Positions 37,170-52,364 of a stretch of DNA of 64,000 nucleotides are shown in pieces. Position 1 is the stretch's first letter; every line of letters begins with the position of its first letter. Made by a program: the position numbers and the translations under genes. The notes beneath the pieces are model-generated. The model worked only from the letters and a program-made list of their open reading frames with translations, ran no database searches and was not told the origin of the DNA. Source of the DNA: Halomonas sp. SSL-5 (GTDB lineage Bacteria; Pseudomonadota; Gammaproteobacteria; Pseudomonadales; Halomonadaceae); NCBI RefSeq assembly GCF_030708455.1, contig NZ_JAUYWF010000002.1:124001-188000 (forward strand), in the 5' to 3' direction.

Positions 37170-38096
37170 GTGGCCTCCCGTTCGACGGCCGCCACCGGCC
37201 AGCCGCGACGAAACTCGACCATGGGGCAGTCCGGCAGCGGTCGCTCGCCGGTCCACTCCCCCAGGAAAGCCAGCAGGTTAGGACCCAGCGGCTCGCGCGG
37301 CAGCCCCCAGTGGTCGTCGTACAGGGAGTCGACGAAGTGCAGGCCGCAGGCCGGGGCGGTGACGTCGGCAAGCCGCCGGTTCTTCAACGCCATCAGCTCG
37401 CTCAGGTAGTCATCGCCACGCTCGCCACGGCCCACGGTGACCAGGGCGCCGACGATGTTGCGGATCATATGGTGCAGGAAGGCGTTGCCCTGGACGTCGA
37501 CCACCACCAGCGGACCGTGGCGGTGCACCTCGATGAAGTGCAGGTGGCGCCAGGGAGTCTTCGACTGGCAGCCGGCGGCCCGGAAGCTCGAGAAGTCGTG
37601 CTCACCCACCAGCGCCTGGGCGGCGCGGTGCATGGCAGCGGCGTCCAGGGGGTCACGACACCAGGTCACGTTGGCACGCTCGAGCACCGGGCGGCTCGGC
37701 TGATTGAGCAGCACATAACGATAGCGGCGCGCCAGGGCCTTGAAGCGCGAGTGGAACGCATCGGGCACCTCGGTGACCCAGCGCACGGCGATGTCGCGGG
37801 GCAGGTTGGCGTTGGTGCCGAAGACCCACGCCTTTTCGGAGCGCGACACCGGGGGATCGAAGTGGATGACCTGGCGCGTAGCGTGGACACCGGAGTCGGT
37901 GCGACCGCTGGCATGGACACGAACCGGGTGGCCGGCCACCCGGGCCAGGGCCTGCTCCAGCGAGGCCTGTACCGAGGGGGAGTGCTTGAGGAACTGCCAG
38001 CCACAGTAGGCACTGCCGTCATATTCCACCCCCATGGCCAGGCGTCCGGTCATGGGGGTGCGTTCGTCGAGGTGGTGGAAGAGGGTCATGCGGTGA

Positions 38097-38104
<8 letters not shown>
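37166..38104 (-). CDS. truA: tRNA pseudouridine(38-40) synthase
   Basis: A 312-residue (or slightly shorter) TruA that converts uridines 38-40 of tRNA anticodon arms to pseudouridine. The catalytic Asp is in [40 protein letters not shown] and [14 protein letters not shown] are diagnostic. Three in-frame ATGs (38104, 38089, 38053) precede the conserved domain and none has a convincing ribosome site, so the start is uncertain. The first overlaps the fimV stop. Confidence 0.94.
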
Positions 38105-40892
<2,788 letters not shown>

Positions 40893-41080
40893 GAGATTCC
40901 CTTGCAGACGGCGGCGAGCCTGACGCGTCACTCAGCCGAGGCGAAGCCGTTATGTCATCTTCTTCTTACCGCCTATGTATCATAAATCTGCTACCGCTGC
41001 GCCCGTGAACATCATCCGGGCGCCTTGCCCTTCAACGTAAGCCATTGATCCTGACGTGACGAATTCACCGCTCACGAACA

Positions 41081-41114
41081 GACAACGGGGCGCCCCAAGG
41101 GGCGCCCCGTTGTC
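41081..41114 (-). terminator. Perfect 16-bp hairpin after asd
   Basis: GACAACGGGGCGCCCC (41081-41096) and GGGGCGCCCCGTTGTC (41099-41114) are perfect complements around AA. It lies just after the asd stop and before fimV, which implies that fimV has its own promoter. There is no T run on the minus strand. Confidence 0.75.
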
Positions 41115-41139
41115 GAACGACCGCCGGCACGCGGCGCGA

Positions 41140-42252
41140 TTACTGCTGCCTGAGAATCGCGATCATGCGCTTGAGCGGCTCGGCGGCTCCCCACAGCAGC
41201 TGGTCGCCGACGCTGAAGGCGGAGAGGTACTCACCGCCCATGGCCAGCTTGCGCAGGCGGCCCACCGGAACGCCGAGGGTGCCGGTCACGGCGGACGGCG
41301 TCAGGTCGCGGATGGTGGCCTCCTTGTCGTTGGGCACCACCTTGACCCAATCGTTGTGCCTGGCCAGACGATCCTCGATCTCATCGATGGGAACGTCCTT
41401 CTTGAGCTTGATGGTGAAGGCCTGGCTGTGGGAGCGCATGGCACCGATACGCACGCAGAGGCCATCGATGGGGATGGGGTTGTCCTGGAGGCCAAGGATC
41501 TTGTTGGTCTCCACGCTGCCCTTCCACTCCTCGCGGCTCTGGCCGTTGTCGAGCTTGGTGTCGATCCACGGCAGCAGGCTGCCGGCCAGCGGCGCGCCGA
41601 AGTTGTCGGTGGGGAACTCGCCCGAGCGCATCGCCGCGGTGACCTTGCGGTCGATATCGAGGATGGCGCTGGCGGGGTCGGACAGCTCGTCGGCCACGCT
41701 GTCACGCAGGCCACCCATCTGGTTGAGCAGCTCGCGCATATGCTTGGCGCCGGAGCCGGAGGCCGCCTGGTAGGTCATGGAGGTCATCCACTCGATCATG
41801 TCGGCCTCGAACAGCCCGCCCAGGCCCATCAGCATCAGGCTGACGGTGCAGTTGCCACCGACGAAGGTCCTGGCGCCGCGGGCCAGCTGGGCATCGATGA
41901 CGTGACGGTTGACCGGGTCGAGCACGATGGTGGCGTCATCCTCCATGCGCAGGGTGCTGGCGGCATCGATCCAGTAGCCCTTCCAGCCCCCCTGGCGCAG
42001 GTCGGCGTAGACCTTCTTGGTGTAGTCGCCGCCCTGGCAGGTGACGATCACATCCAGCGCCTTGAGCGCGTCGAGGTCGAAGGCATCCTTGAGCGGCGGC
42101 ACGTCCACACCCACGTCGGGGCCGGCCTGACCGACCTGGGAGGTGGTGAAGAAGACCGGCTCGATGCCCTTGAAGTCTCCATCCTCCACCATGCGCTGCA
42201 TGAGTACCGAGCCCACCATGCCGCGCCAACCGACGAAACCGACTTTCAACAT
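41140..42252 (-). CDS. asd: Aspartate-semialdehyde dehydrogenase
   Basis: A 370-residue NADPH enzyme that reduces aspartyl phosphate to aspartate semialdehyde, feeding lysine, threonine, methionine and cell-wall diaminopimelate. The NADP loop is [19 protein letters not shown]. The catalytic Cys is in [14 protein letters not shown] and the catalytic His near [11 protein letters not shown]. The length and insertions match the proteobacterial (E. coli, Vibrio asd1) class. GGAGG lies before the ATG, and a perfect TATAAT lies 33 bases upstream. Confidence 0.97.
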   Translation of the reverse strand: MLKVGFVGWRGMVGSVLMQRMVEDGDFKGIEPVFFTTSQVGQAGPDVGVDVPPLKDAFDLDALKALDVIVTCQGGDYTKKVYADLRQGGWKGYWIDAASTLRMEDDATIVLDPVNRHVIDAQLARGARTFVGGNCTVSLMLMGLGGLFEADMIEWMTSMTYQAASGSGAKHMRELLNQMGGLRDSVADELSDPASAILDIDRKVTAAMRSGEFPTDNFGAPLAGSLLPWIDTKLDNGQSREEWKGSVETNKILGLQDNPIPIDGLCVRIGAMRSHSQAFTIKLKKDVPIDEIEDRLARHNDWVKVVPNDKEATIRDLTPSAVTGTLGVPVGRLRKLAMGGEYLSAFSVGDQLLWGAAEPLKRMIAILRQQ

Positions 42253-42284
42253 GTGAAGTCCTCCAGAAATCGAATGTGGGACAT

Positions 42285-42290
42285 ATTATA
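42285..42290 (-). promoter_or_regulatory. -10 box of the asd promoter
   Basis: A perfect TATAAT on the minus strand, giving a leader of about 26 bases to the asd ATG. The -35 region falls in the leuB terminator stem and is poor, so an activator or extended contacts may be needed. Confidence 0.65.
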
Positions 42291-42298
42291 CAGAAACC

Positions 42299-42321
42299 GG
42301 GCCCGCCTCGCAGGCGGGCCC
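42299..42321 (-). terminator. Terminator between leuB and asd
   Basis: GGGCCCGCCT (42299-42308) pairs with AGGCGGGCCC (42312-42321) around a 3-base loop. On the minus strand GGTTTCTGT follows. It ends the leu transcript just before the asd -10 box. Confidence 0.75.
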
Positions 42322-42348
42322 AGTAACGACTCAGGGCTATCGCTCTTC

Positions 42349-42426
42349 GTGGGAGCGCAGATTCTGCGCGATGGCGCCGGCAGGCGCCCTTGTACCACCG
42401 CAATCGCCGATAAATCGGGCTCCCAC
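42349..42426. repeat. REPIN-like doublet of REP palindromes
   Basis: Two REP-type units face each other. The left one reads GTGGGAGC followed by a hairpin GCGCAG-ATT-CTGCGC and CGAT. The right one, on the other strand, reads GTGGGAGC followed by CCGAT-TT-ATCGG and CGAT. The outer GTGGGAGC/GCTCCCAC ends are perfect inverted repeats 78 bp apart. Between them lies GGCGCCGGCAGGCGCC. The layout is that of REPINs mobilised by RAYT transposases; no rayt gene is in this window. It sits between leuB and asd. Confidence 0.85.
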
Positions 42427-42437
42427 AATAATCGAGA

Positions 42438-43517
42438 TCAGAGCGCCTCGAAGGCGGCCAGCACCGCATCTCCCATCTCGATGGTGGAGACGGTGCGCGT
42501 GCCCTCCGAGGCAATATCGGCGGTTCTCAGGCCGTCGTCCAGCACCTTGCCCACCGCCTCCTCGATCCGCTTGGCCAGGGTCGGCGCGTCCAGGGAGTAG
42601 CGCAGCATCATGGCCACCGAGAGGATGGTGGCTAGCGGGTTGGCGACGCCCTGGCCGGCGATGTCCGGGGCGCTGCCGTGGCAGGGCTCGTACATCCCCT
42701 GGCCACTCTCGTTGAGCGAGGCGGAGGGCAGCATGCCAATGGAGCCGGTGAGCATGGCGGCGGCATCCGAGAGGATGTCACCGAACATGTTGCCGGTGAC
42801 CACCACGTCGAACTGCTTGGGGGCACGCACCAGCTGCATGGCGGCGTTATCGACGTACATATGGGAGAGTTCGACGTCGGGATACTCCGGCGCCAGGCGC
42901 TCCATCACCTCGCGCCACAGGATGGTGACCTCGAGCACGTTGGCCTTGTCCACGCTGCACAGTTTCTTGTTGCGCTTCTGGGCCATCTCGAACGCCACCC
43001 GGCCGATGCGTTCGATCTCGCTTTCGGAGTAGACGTAGGTGTTGAAGCCGACACGCTCGCCGTCACGCTCCTCGATGCCGCGGGGCTGACCGAAGTAGAT
43101 GCCACCGGTGAGCTCGCGCACGATCATGATATCGAGGCCGGCGACCAGCTCGCGCTTGAGGCTGGAGGCCTCGGCCAGCTGCGGGTAGGTGATGGCCGGA
43201 CGCAGGTTGCCGAACAGGCCCAGCTGCTTGCGAACGCCGAGCAGCCCCTTCTCGGGCCGCTTGGCGAGGTCCTCGATCCGGTCCCACTTGGGACCACCCA
43301 CGGCACCCAGCAGGATGCCGCGGGCCGCCCTGGCCTTCTCGAGGGTCTCCGCGGGCAGCGGCTCGCCATGCACGTCATAGGCGGCGCCGCCCAGCAACCC
43401 CTCCTCGATCTCGACATCCAGGCCGCGGGCCTGGCAGGCGGCCAGGATGCGGCTGGCCTGGGCGGTGATCTCTGGGCCGATGCCGTCACCCGGCAGTACC
43501 AGAATCTTCTGAGTCAT
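42438..43517 (-). CDS. leuB: 3-isopropylmalate dehydrogenase
   Basis: A 359-residue NAD enzyme that oxidises and decarboxylates 3-isopropylmalate in leucine synthesis. [15 protein letters not shown] at the start, [11 protein letters not shown], the arginine-rich [17 protein letters not shown], the catalytic [14 protein letters not shown] and the NAD-binding [18 protein letters not shown] are all present. AAGGAAG precedes the ATG. It is the third leu gene, separated from leuD by 175 bp that contain repeat copy D. Confidence 0.97.
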   Translation of the reverse strand: MTQKILVLPGDGIGPEITAQASRILAACQARGLDVEIEEGLLGGAAYDVHGEPLPAETLEKARAARGILLGAVGGPKWDRIEDLAKRPEKGLLGVRKQLGLFGNLRPAITYPQLAEASSLKRELVAGLDIMIVRELTGGIYFGQPRGIEERDGERVGFNTYVYSESEIERIGRVAFEMAQKRNKKLCSVDKANVLEVTILWREVMERLAPEYPDVELSHMYVDNAAMQLVRAPKQFDVVVTGNMFGDILSDAAAMLTGSIGMLPSASLNESGQGMYEPCHGSAPDIAGQGVANPLATILSVAMMLRYSLDAPTLAKRIEEAVGKVLDDGLRTADIASEGTRTVSTIEMGDAVLAAFEAL

Positions 43518-43556
43518 AACTTCTTCCTTGTCAGGTTACCGCCGGACTCGCAGCGG

Positions 43557-43664
43557 GGCGCCGGGGGCAGGCCGAAGAGGAGGTCCTACGCCAGGGATGG
43601 CGTCGGTAGCGCCCAGGGATGGGTTCACAGCGCCTCCTCGCAGGCCTGCCGCCGGATCAGCCCC
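43557..43664 (-). repeat. Covarying intergenic repeat, copy D
   Basis: Read on the minus strand it starts GGGGCTGATCCGG. Hairpin 1 is CCC-ATCCCT-GGG and hairpin 2 is ACGCC-ATCCCT-GGCGT, followed by AGGACCTCC and the closing GGCGCC. It is in the leuD-leuB gap, so it would be part of the leu transcript in sense orientation. Confidence 0.9.
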
Positions 43665-43692
43665 GCATCCAGGCGGCAAGATCGTGAGAGTG

Positions 43693-44346
43693 TCAGGCCT
43701 GGGCGCTATCGCGGAACAACCAGGGGCGCGCGGCGCGGTGCTTCGCCTCGAAGGCGCGGATGGCGTCCTCATCCTGCAGGGTGATGCCGATGTCGTCGAG
43801 ACCCTCGAGCAGGCAGTGCTTGCGGAAGGCGTCCACCTCGAACTCGATGACCTCACCCGAGGGCGTGGTGATGCGCGACTTCTCCAGGTCCACGTCCAGG
43901 GCATAGCCTTCGCTGGCCGCCGCCTCCAGGAACAGCCGCTCCACTGTCTCCTCGGGCAGGGTCACCAGCAGCAGGCCGTTCTTGAAGGCGTTGTTGTAGA
44001 AGATGTCGGCGAAACTGGGGGCGATCACCACCCGGAAGCCGAAGTCTTCCAGCGCCCAGGGGGCGTGCTCGCGGGAGCTGCCGCAGCCGAAGTTGCGGCG
44101 CGCCAGCAAGACGCTGGCGCCCTGGTAGCGCGGCTGGTTAAGCACGAAATCGGGGTTCAGCGGGCGCTGCGAGCAGTCCTGGCCCGGGTAGCCCTCATCC
44201 AAGTAGCGCAGCTCGTCGAACAGGTTGACGCCGAAGCCGGTGCGCTTGATCGACTTGAGGAACTGCTTGGGGATGATCAGGTCGGTGTCGACGTTGGCCC
44301 GATCGAGGGGGGCGACGAGACCTGCGGTGCGTTCGAACTTCTTCAT
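43693..44346 (-). CDS. leuD: 3-isopropylmalate dehydratase small subunit
   Basis: A 217-residue partner of LeuC in isopropylmalate isomerase. [22 protein letters not shown] and [20 protein letters not shown] form the substrate-recognition loop and the aconitase-swivel signature. The start lies 3 bases after the leuC stop with GAGG upstream, consistent with a tightly coupled LeuC-LeuD complex. Confidence 0.97.
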   Translation of the reverse strand: MKKFERTAGLVAPLDRANVDTDLIIPKQFLKSIKRTGFGVNLFDELRYLDEGYPGQDCSQRPLNPDFVLNQPRYQGASVLLARRNFGCGSSREHAPWALEDFGFRVVIAPSFADIFYNNAFKNGLLLVTLPEETVERLFLEAAASEGYALDVDLEKSRITTPSGEVIEFEVDAFRKHCLLEGLDDIGITLQDEDAIRAFEAKHRAARPWLFRDSAQA

Positions 44347-44349
44347 GAT

Positions 44350-45801
44350 TCAGGCCTCCTCTACCTGGGTGTCGTCGTTGGCCGCCAGCTGACGCACATC
44401 CACGAAATGGCCGGCAATGGCGGCGGCGGCGGCCATGGCCGGGCTGACCAGGTGGGTGCGACCCCCATAGCCCTGGCGCCCCTCGAAGTTGCGGTTGGAG
44501 GTGGAGGCGCAGTGCTCGCCGGCACCCAGCTTGTCGGCGTTCATGGCCAGGCACATGGAGCAGCCCGGCTCGCGCCATTCGAAGCCCGCCTCGATGAACA
44601 CCTTGTCGAGGCCCTCCGCCTCGGCCTGGCGCTTCACCAGGCCGGAGCCCGGCACCACCATGGCCAGCGTGATGGAGTCGGCCACCTTCTTGCCGCGCGC
44701 CACCTTGGCCGCCTCGCGCAGGTCCTCGATGCGCGAGTTGGTGCAGGAGCCGATGAACACCTTGTCGAGGCGGATATCGGTGATCTTCTGCTTCGGGGCC
44801 AGGCCCATGTACTGAAGCGCGCGGGTGTAGCCGTTGCGAACGGTGTCATCATCCTGCTCGGCGGGGTCGGGGACCTCGCCGGAGACGCCGGTCACCATCT
44901 CGGGACTGGTGCCCCAGCTGACCTGGGGCTCGATCTCGGCGGCATCCAGCACCACCACCTTGTCGAACTCGGCGGCGTCGTCGGAGACGAGCCCACGCCA
45001 GTCGGCCACCGCGGCCTCCCACTGCTCGCCCGTCGGCGCGTAGTGGCGATCGCGCAGGTAGTCGATGGTGGTGTCATCCACGGCGATCAGGCCGACCCGG
45101 GCACCGGCCTCGATGGCCATGTTGCACACCGTCATGCGGCCCTCCATGGAGAGGCCCTGGATGGCGCTGCCGGCGAACTCGATGGCGTAGCCGGTGCCGC
45201 CGGCGGTGCCGATCCGGCCGATGATGGCCAGCACCACGTCCTTGGCGGTGACGCCGGTGCCGAGCTGGCCCTCGACGCGCACCTGCATGTTCTTCATCTT
45301 CTGGGCCAGCAGGCACTGGGTGGCCAGCACATGCTCCACCTCGGAGGTGCCGATGCCGTGGGCCAGGGCGCCGAAGGCACCGTGGGTGGCGGTATGGGAG
45401 TCACCGCAGACCACGGTCATGCCCGGCAGGGTGGCGCCCTGCTCCGGCCCCACCACGTGGACGATGCCCTGGCGGGGGTCGTTGATCTTGAACTCCTCGA
45501 TGCCGAACTCGCCGCAGTTGTCGTCCAGGGTCTGCACCTGGATCAGCGACACCGGGTCCTTGATGCCGGCGTTGCCCTCGGCACGCTCCTTGAGGGTGGT
45601 GGGCACGTTATGGTCCGGGGTCGCCAGGTTGGCATCCAGGCGCCACGGCTTGCGACCCGCCAGGCGCAGGCCCTCGAAGGCCTGGGGCGAGGTCACCTCG
45701 TGGAGCAGCTGGCGGTCGATGTAGATCAGCGCGGTGCCGTCATCGCGCTCCTTGACGAGGTGCTGCGACCACAGCTTGTCGTAGAGTGTCTGGCCTGCCA
45801 T
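44350..45801 (-). CDS. leuC: 3-isopropylmalate dehydratase large subunit
   Basis: A 483-residue iron-sulfur enzyme of the aconitase family that isomerises 2- to 3-isopropylmalate. The cluster cysteines are in FIGSCTNSR and [44 protein letters not shown] is the family core. GGGAGAACGAT precedes the ATG. It is the first gene of leuCDB and diverges from a LysR regulator across 299 bp containing repeat copy E. Confidence 0.97.
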   Translation of the reverse strand: MAGQTLYDKLWSQHLVKERDDGTALIYIDRQLLHEVTSPQAFEGLRLAGRKPWRLDANLATPDHNVPTTLKERAEGNAGIKDPVSLIQVQTLDDNCGEFGIEEFKINDPRQGIVHVVGPEQGATLPGMTVVCGDSHTATHGAFGALAHGIGTSEVEHVLATQCLLAQKMKNMQVRVEGQLGTGVTAKDVVLAIIGRIGTAGGTGYAIEFAGSAIQGLSMEGRMTVCNMAIEAGARVGLIAVDDTTIDYLRDRHYAPTGEQWEAAVADWRGLVSDDAAEFDKVVVLDAAEIEPQVSWGTSPEMVTGVSGEVPDPAEQDDDTVRNGYTRALQYMGLAPKQKITDIRLDKVFIGSCTNSRIEDLREAAKVARGKKVADSITLAMVVPGSGLVKRQAEAEGLDKVFIEAGFEWREPGCSMCLAMNADKLGAGEHCASTSNRNFEGRQGYGGRTHLVSPAMAAAAAIAGHFVDVRQLAANDDTQVEEA

Positions 45802-45861
45802 ATCGTTCTCCCGGGCCCTGGGCCCTGCCTGTCATGTCCGGTCTTGGGGTTGCGCCACCGA

Positions 45862-45970
45862 CGCGGCTTTCCCGGCGGCAGACCTCCAAGGAGGCGCTGT
45901 GAATACGTCCCTGTACGCTACCGATGCCATCCTTGGCATAGGACCTCCTTTGCGGTCTGCCCCCGGCGCC
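45862..45970 (+). repeat. Covarying intergenic repeat, copy E
   Basis: The left end (CGCGGCTTTCCCGG) is like copy B. Hairpin 1 is TAC-GTCCCT-GTA and hairpin 2 is ATGCC-ATCCTT-GGCAT, followed by AGGACCTCC and CCCCGGCGCC. It lies in the leuC-lysR divergent region, antisense to the leuC leader, and is inverted relative to copy D. Confidence 0.9.
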
Positions 45971-46069
45971 GCTGCTGCGGAATGCACCGCGCGGGGCTCG
46001 GCGTTGGCGCTATGCGAGCAGTTTCCCGCCCCTCGCCCATAAAATCAATTCATGTTATTTATGTTACGC

Positions 46070-46084
46070 ATTCCCAATTGGAAT
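46070..46084. promoter_or_regulatory. Candidate LysR-type operator (T-N11-A dyad)
   Basis: ATTCC-CAATT-GGAAT is a 15-base dyad, containing T-N11-A, 16 bases upstream of the LysR-type gene's GTG and inside an AT-rich stretch (46040-46090). The position suits autoregulation and control of the divergent leuCDB operon. Confidence 0.55.
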
Positions 46085-46100
46085 TCATAATGGAGGCGTC

Positions 46101-47006
46101 GTGGATACCCAGAGCCTGCAGGCCTTCCTCGCCGTGGCCGACAGCGGCAGCTTCTCCCGCGCCGCCGAGCAGCTGCACCTGACCCAGCCGGCGGTGAGCA
46201 AGCGCATCGCCGTGCTCGAAGGCCAGGTCGACGCCCGGCTGTTCGACCGCATCGGCCGGCGCGTCACCCTCACCGAGGCCGGACGCGTGCTGCTGCCCCG
46301 CGCCCGCGAGATCCTGATGATGGTCAACGACAGCCGTCGGGCGCTGGGCAACCTGGCGGGGGCGGTGGGCGGCAACCTGACCCTGGCCACCAGCCATCAT
46401 ATCGGCCTGCACCGCCTGCCTCCCCTGCTCAAGGCCTATACCCGGGCCCACCCCGAGGTGCGCCTCGACCTGCACTTCCTCGACTCCGAGGAGGCCTACC
46501 AGGGGGTGCTGGATGGCTCCCTGGAGATCGCCGTGGTGACCCTGGCGCCGCATCCGCACGCCCAGCTCGAGGTGGTACCGCTGTGGGTCGACCGCCTCTG
46601 CTTCGTGTGTGCCCACGACCACCCGCTGGCAGGCCGAGGGCGACTGGGGCTCGACGAGCTGTGCGACTTCGACGCCGTGCTGCCCGGACCGCTGACCTTC
46701 ACCCGCGGCCTGATCGAGGCGCGTTTCGAAGCCGCCGGCCTGCACCTGCCGGTGGCGCTCTCCACCAACTATCTCGAGACCCTGAAGATGATGACCGCCA
46801 TCGGCCTGGGCTGGAGCCTGCTGCCGGAGCGGCTGGTGGCCGATGAGCTGCATGAGCTCGAGGTCGACCAGCCGCCGATCCACCGTCCCCTGGGTTACCT
46901 GGTGCACCGCAACAGGACGCTCTCCAACGCGACCCGGGCCATGCTCGAGCAGCTCGAGGCGGCACGCGAACCGGACGCGCGGTCGCTGTCTCGCGGAATT
47001 GGTTAG
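46101..47006 (+). CDS. LysR family transcriptional regulator, divergent from leuCDB
   Basis: A 301-residue LysR-type regulator. The winged helix-turn-helix is at residues ~1-60 (FLAVADSGSFSRAAEQLHLT, then QPAVSKRIAVLE). An effector domain follows (LTLATSHHIGLHRLPPLL, then YLETLKMMTAIGLGWSLLP). The start is GTG with GGAGGC upstream. By position it probably controls leuCDB with a leucine-pathway metabolite as effector, similar to regulators beside leuC in pseudomonads; this is inference from context. Confidence 0.9.
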   Translation: MDTQSLQAFLAVADSGSFSRAAEQLHLTQPAVSKRIAVLEGQVDARLFDRIGRRVTLTEAGRVLLPRAREILMMVNDSRRALGNLAGAVGGNLTLATSHHIGLHRLPPLLKAYTRAHPEVRLDLHFLDSEEAYQGVLDGSLEIAVVTLAPHPHAQLEVVPLWVDRLCFVCAHDHPLAGRGRLGLDELCDFDAVLPGPLTFTRGLIEARFEAAGLHLPVALSTNYLETLKMMTAIGLGWSLLPERLVADELHELEVDQPPIHRPLGYLVHRNRTLSNATRAMLEQLEAAREPDARSLSRGIG

Positions 47007-47038
47007 ACTGCTCACTTGACCGCCAGGAGCCTCTCGAC

Positions 47039-48367
47039 GTGCCCCACTCCACTTCCCTTCCAACGCCGCTGCGTCATGTCTTCGCCGGCGGCCTGATCCT
47101 GACCGGCCTGGTGCTGCAGGTCATGCGCCTGGCCGGGCTGCCCGTGGCGCTGCCGGTGGTCAGCGTCGCCTTTTGGCTGGCGGTGGGCCTGCTGTGGCCG
47201 GACCTGCGTCGGGGCAATCGCCGCCAGGCACTCGCCCTGGCCGGCGTGGGGGTCGCTCTGCTGCTTGCCGCCGCGCTGTTCCACGACGCCGAGATCGCCT
47301 GGGGTCATCTGCTGGACGGCAACGTTTACGTGGTGGCCATGCTGGTGGGGGTGAGCTTCATCGGCCTGATCGGCACTCATCGGGGGCATGCGCCGCCCCC
47401 CGGCAGCGCGCTCACCGGCCCACGCGGTACCGCCGGCACCTGGATCGGGGTGCACCTGCTCGGGGCGATCCTCAACCTCTCCACGGTGTTCATGGTCGGC
47501 GACCGCCTGCGTCGCCATGGCGAGCTCTCCCTGCCGCAGCTGCTGGCCCTCAATCGCGGCCTCTCCAGCGCCGCGCTGTGGTCGCCCTTCTTCGCCTCCA
47601 TGGGGGTGGTGATGACCCTGGCGCCGCAGATGAACTATGCCACCATCCTCGCCTTCGGCCTGCCCCTGGGGCTGGCCGCCGGCACCCTGTCGCTGCTCGA
47701 CCTGTCACGACGCTTCGATCTGGACACGGTGGCGGGCTACTCGCTGTCGCCAAGGAGCCTGCTGATGCCGGTGGCCATGGCGAGCCTGGTGATGCTGTTC
47801 CACTACGGGCTAACCCCGTGGCTCTCCATCGTCAGCATCATCACCTTCCTGCTGCCCGGTGTGGCGCTGGCCAGCAACCTGCCCCGCGGCCCGCGCTGGA
47901 CCCTGCAGCGGGTGCGTGGCCATGCCCTGGAGCGACTGCCGGCGATGCGCGGCGAGATCTCACTGTTCCTGTGTGCCGGGCTGCTCACCCAGGGGCTATC
48001 GGCCTACATCACCGCCGCCACGGGCAGCGACTGGCAGCTGTTCGAGCGCTTCGCGGCCCCCCAGGCCATCGCCAGCTTCCTGGCCATCGTGGCCAGCGCC
48101 GTCGTCGGGTTGCATCCGATCATCGGCGTCTCGGTGCTCGCCTCGATGCTGGAACTGCCGGGCGAGCGCCAGACACTGTTCGCCTTCGTCGCCCTGGCCG
48201 CCTGGGCGGTGGGCACCTCGGTGGGACCACTCTCCGGCATCAACCTCTCGCTGCAGGGGCGCTATGGGGTCAGTGGCACGCGCATGATGCGCCACAACCT
48301 GGGCTATGCCGCCGCCCTCTCCGCGCTGGTGGTGTCAGGCATCGTGCTGCTCGACGCCTGGCTTTGA
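47039..48367 (+). CDS. Uncharacterised polytopic membrane protein
   Basis: I do not recognise this 442-residue protein at family level. It has about 11-12 hydrophobic segments beginning near residue 15. Segments such as ILNLSTVFMVGDRLRR, LSSAALWSPFFASMGVVMTL and VGTSVGPLSGINLSLQGRYG, with Pro/Gly breaks inside helices, recall the hairpin motifs of ion-transporter-superfamily carriers (the CitMHS/ArsB type), so a secondary transporter is the best guess. The GTG start has AGGAG about 9 bases upstream. It follows the LysR gene by 32 bp and may be cotranscribed. It ends 4 bp from the converging zinc-ribbon gene. Confidence 0.6.
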   Translation: MPHSTSLPTPLRHVFAGGLILTGLVLQVMRLAGLPVALPVVSVAFWLAVGLLWPDLRRGNRRQALALAGVGVALLLAAALFHDAEIAWGHLLDGNVYVVAMLVGVSFIGLIGTHRGHAPPPGSALTGPRGTAGTWIGVHLLGAILNLSTVFMVGDRLRRHGELSLPQLLALNRGLSSAALWSPFFASMGVVMTLAPQMNYATILAFGLPLGLAAGTLSLLDLSRRFDLDTVAGYSLSPRSLLMPVAMASLVMLFHYGLTPWLSIVSIITFLLPGVALASNLPRGPRWTLQRVRGHALERLPAMRGEISLFLCAGLLTQGLSAYITAATGSDWQLFERFAAPQAIASFLAIVASAVVGLHPIIGVSVLASMLELPGERQTLFAFVALAAWAVGTSVGPLSGINLSLQGRYGVSGTRMMRHNLGYAAALSALVVSGIVLLDAWL

Positions 48368-48371
48368 CGGC

Positions 48372-51696
<3,325 letters not shown>

Positions 51697-51722
51697 TGCC
51701 GCCACGACACAGGGAGCGACCC

Positions 51723-52202
51723 ATGCAGCGACGCACCTTCCTTACCCTGGGCCTCGTCGGCGGTGCCGGCCTGGCCCTCGCCGGCTGCGGCTTTCGCCTG
51801 CGCGGCCTCGACACCCCCTCGGCACCGCTGAGTGAGCTCGCCCTGGCGGGACCCGACAGCGACCTGGCGCGGCTGGCCGAACGGCGCCTGACGGCCGCCG
51901 GCACCCAGGTGCATGACGGCGCCGGGCTGACCCTCAACCTGGGAGCGCCCGTGTTCCGCCAACGCCGCCTGAGCGTGCTGAGCTCGGGCCCCCGCGACGA
52001 GGAGATGCGCCTCGTCGCGCCCTTCTCCGTGCAGCGAAACGATGGCGCCTACCTGCTCGACCAGCAGCGACTCGAGGTCAGCCGCATCTACAGCGTGGAC
52101 GATGGCGATCTGCTGGGCCGCGAGGAGCGCCGCGAGGAGACGCGCGAGGAACTGCTCGAGGAGGCCGTCCGACAGCTGATGGAGCGACTGCGCTCACTAT
52201 AG
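51723..52202 (+). CDS. lptE: LPS-assembly lipoprotein LptE
   Basis: A 159-residue outer-membrane lipoprotein that plugs the LptD barrel during lipopolysaccharide insertion. A lipobox (LALAGCGF) directs lipidation at Cys22; GFRLRGLDTPSAPLSELAL is the family start, and the protein ends with REELLEEAVRQLMERL. The signal begins QRRTFLTLGL, a twin-arginine-like pattern unusual for LptE. GGGAG lies 6 bases before the ATG at 51723; an alternative ATG at 51696 overlaps the leuS stop. Confidence 0.9.
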   Translation: MQRRTFLTLGLVGGAGLALAGCGFRLRGLDTPSAPLSELALAGPDSDLARLAERRLTAAGTQVHDGAGLTLNLGAPVFRQRRLSVLSSGPRDEEMRLVAPFSVQRNDGAYLLDQQRLEVSRIYSVDDGDLLGREERREETREELLEEAVRQLMERLRSL

Positions 52203-52230
52203 ATTCCAAAACTTGAGATACCGGGAAAGG

Positions 52231-52353
52231 GGCGCCGGGGACAGGTCGGAGAGGAGGTCCTATGCCAGGGATGGCATCGGTAGCGCCCAGGGAGGGGTTC
52301 ACAGCGCCTCCTCGATGGTCCGACACTTCGGGGCCTGTCCCCGGATCAGCCCC
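52231..52353 (-). repeat. Covarying intergenic repeat, copy F
   Basis: On the minus strand it begins CGGGGCTGATCCGG. Hairpin 1 is CCC-CTCCCT-GGG and hairpin 2 is ATGCC-ATCCCT-GGCAT; GGAC and GTCC form a third small stem before GGCGCC. It lies between lptE and holA. Confidence 0.9.
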
Positions 52354-52364
52354 GTTGGCAAAGG

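Noticed and set aside
36472-37371. Upstream in-frame extension of trpB
   Set aside because: It reads through trpF in another frame, lacks homology, and a GTG with a proper ribosome site precedes the conserved TrpB start.
45802-46060. Leucine attenuator leader peptide before leuC
   Set aside because: I found no short frame with a run of leucine codons followed by alternative hairpins; the leader is instead occupied by repeat copy E.
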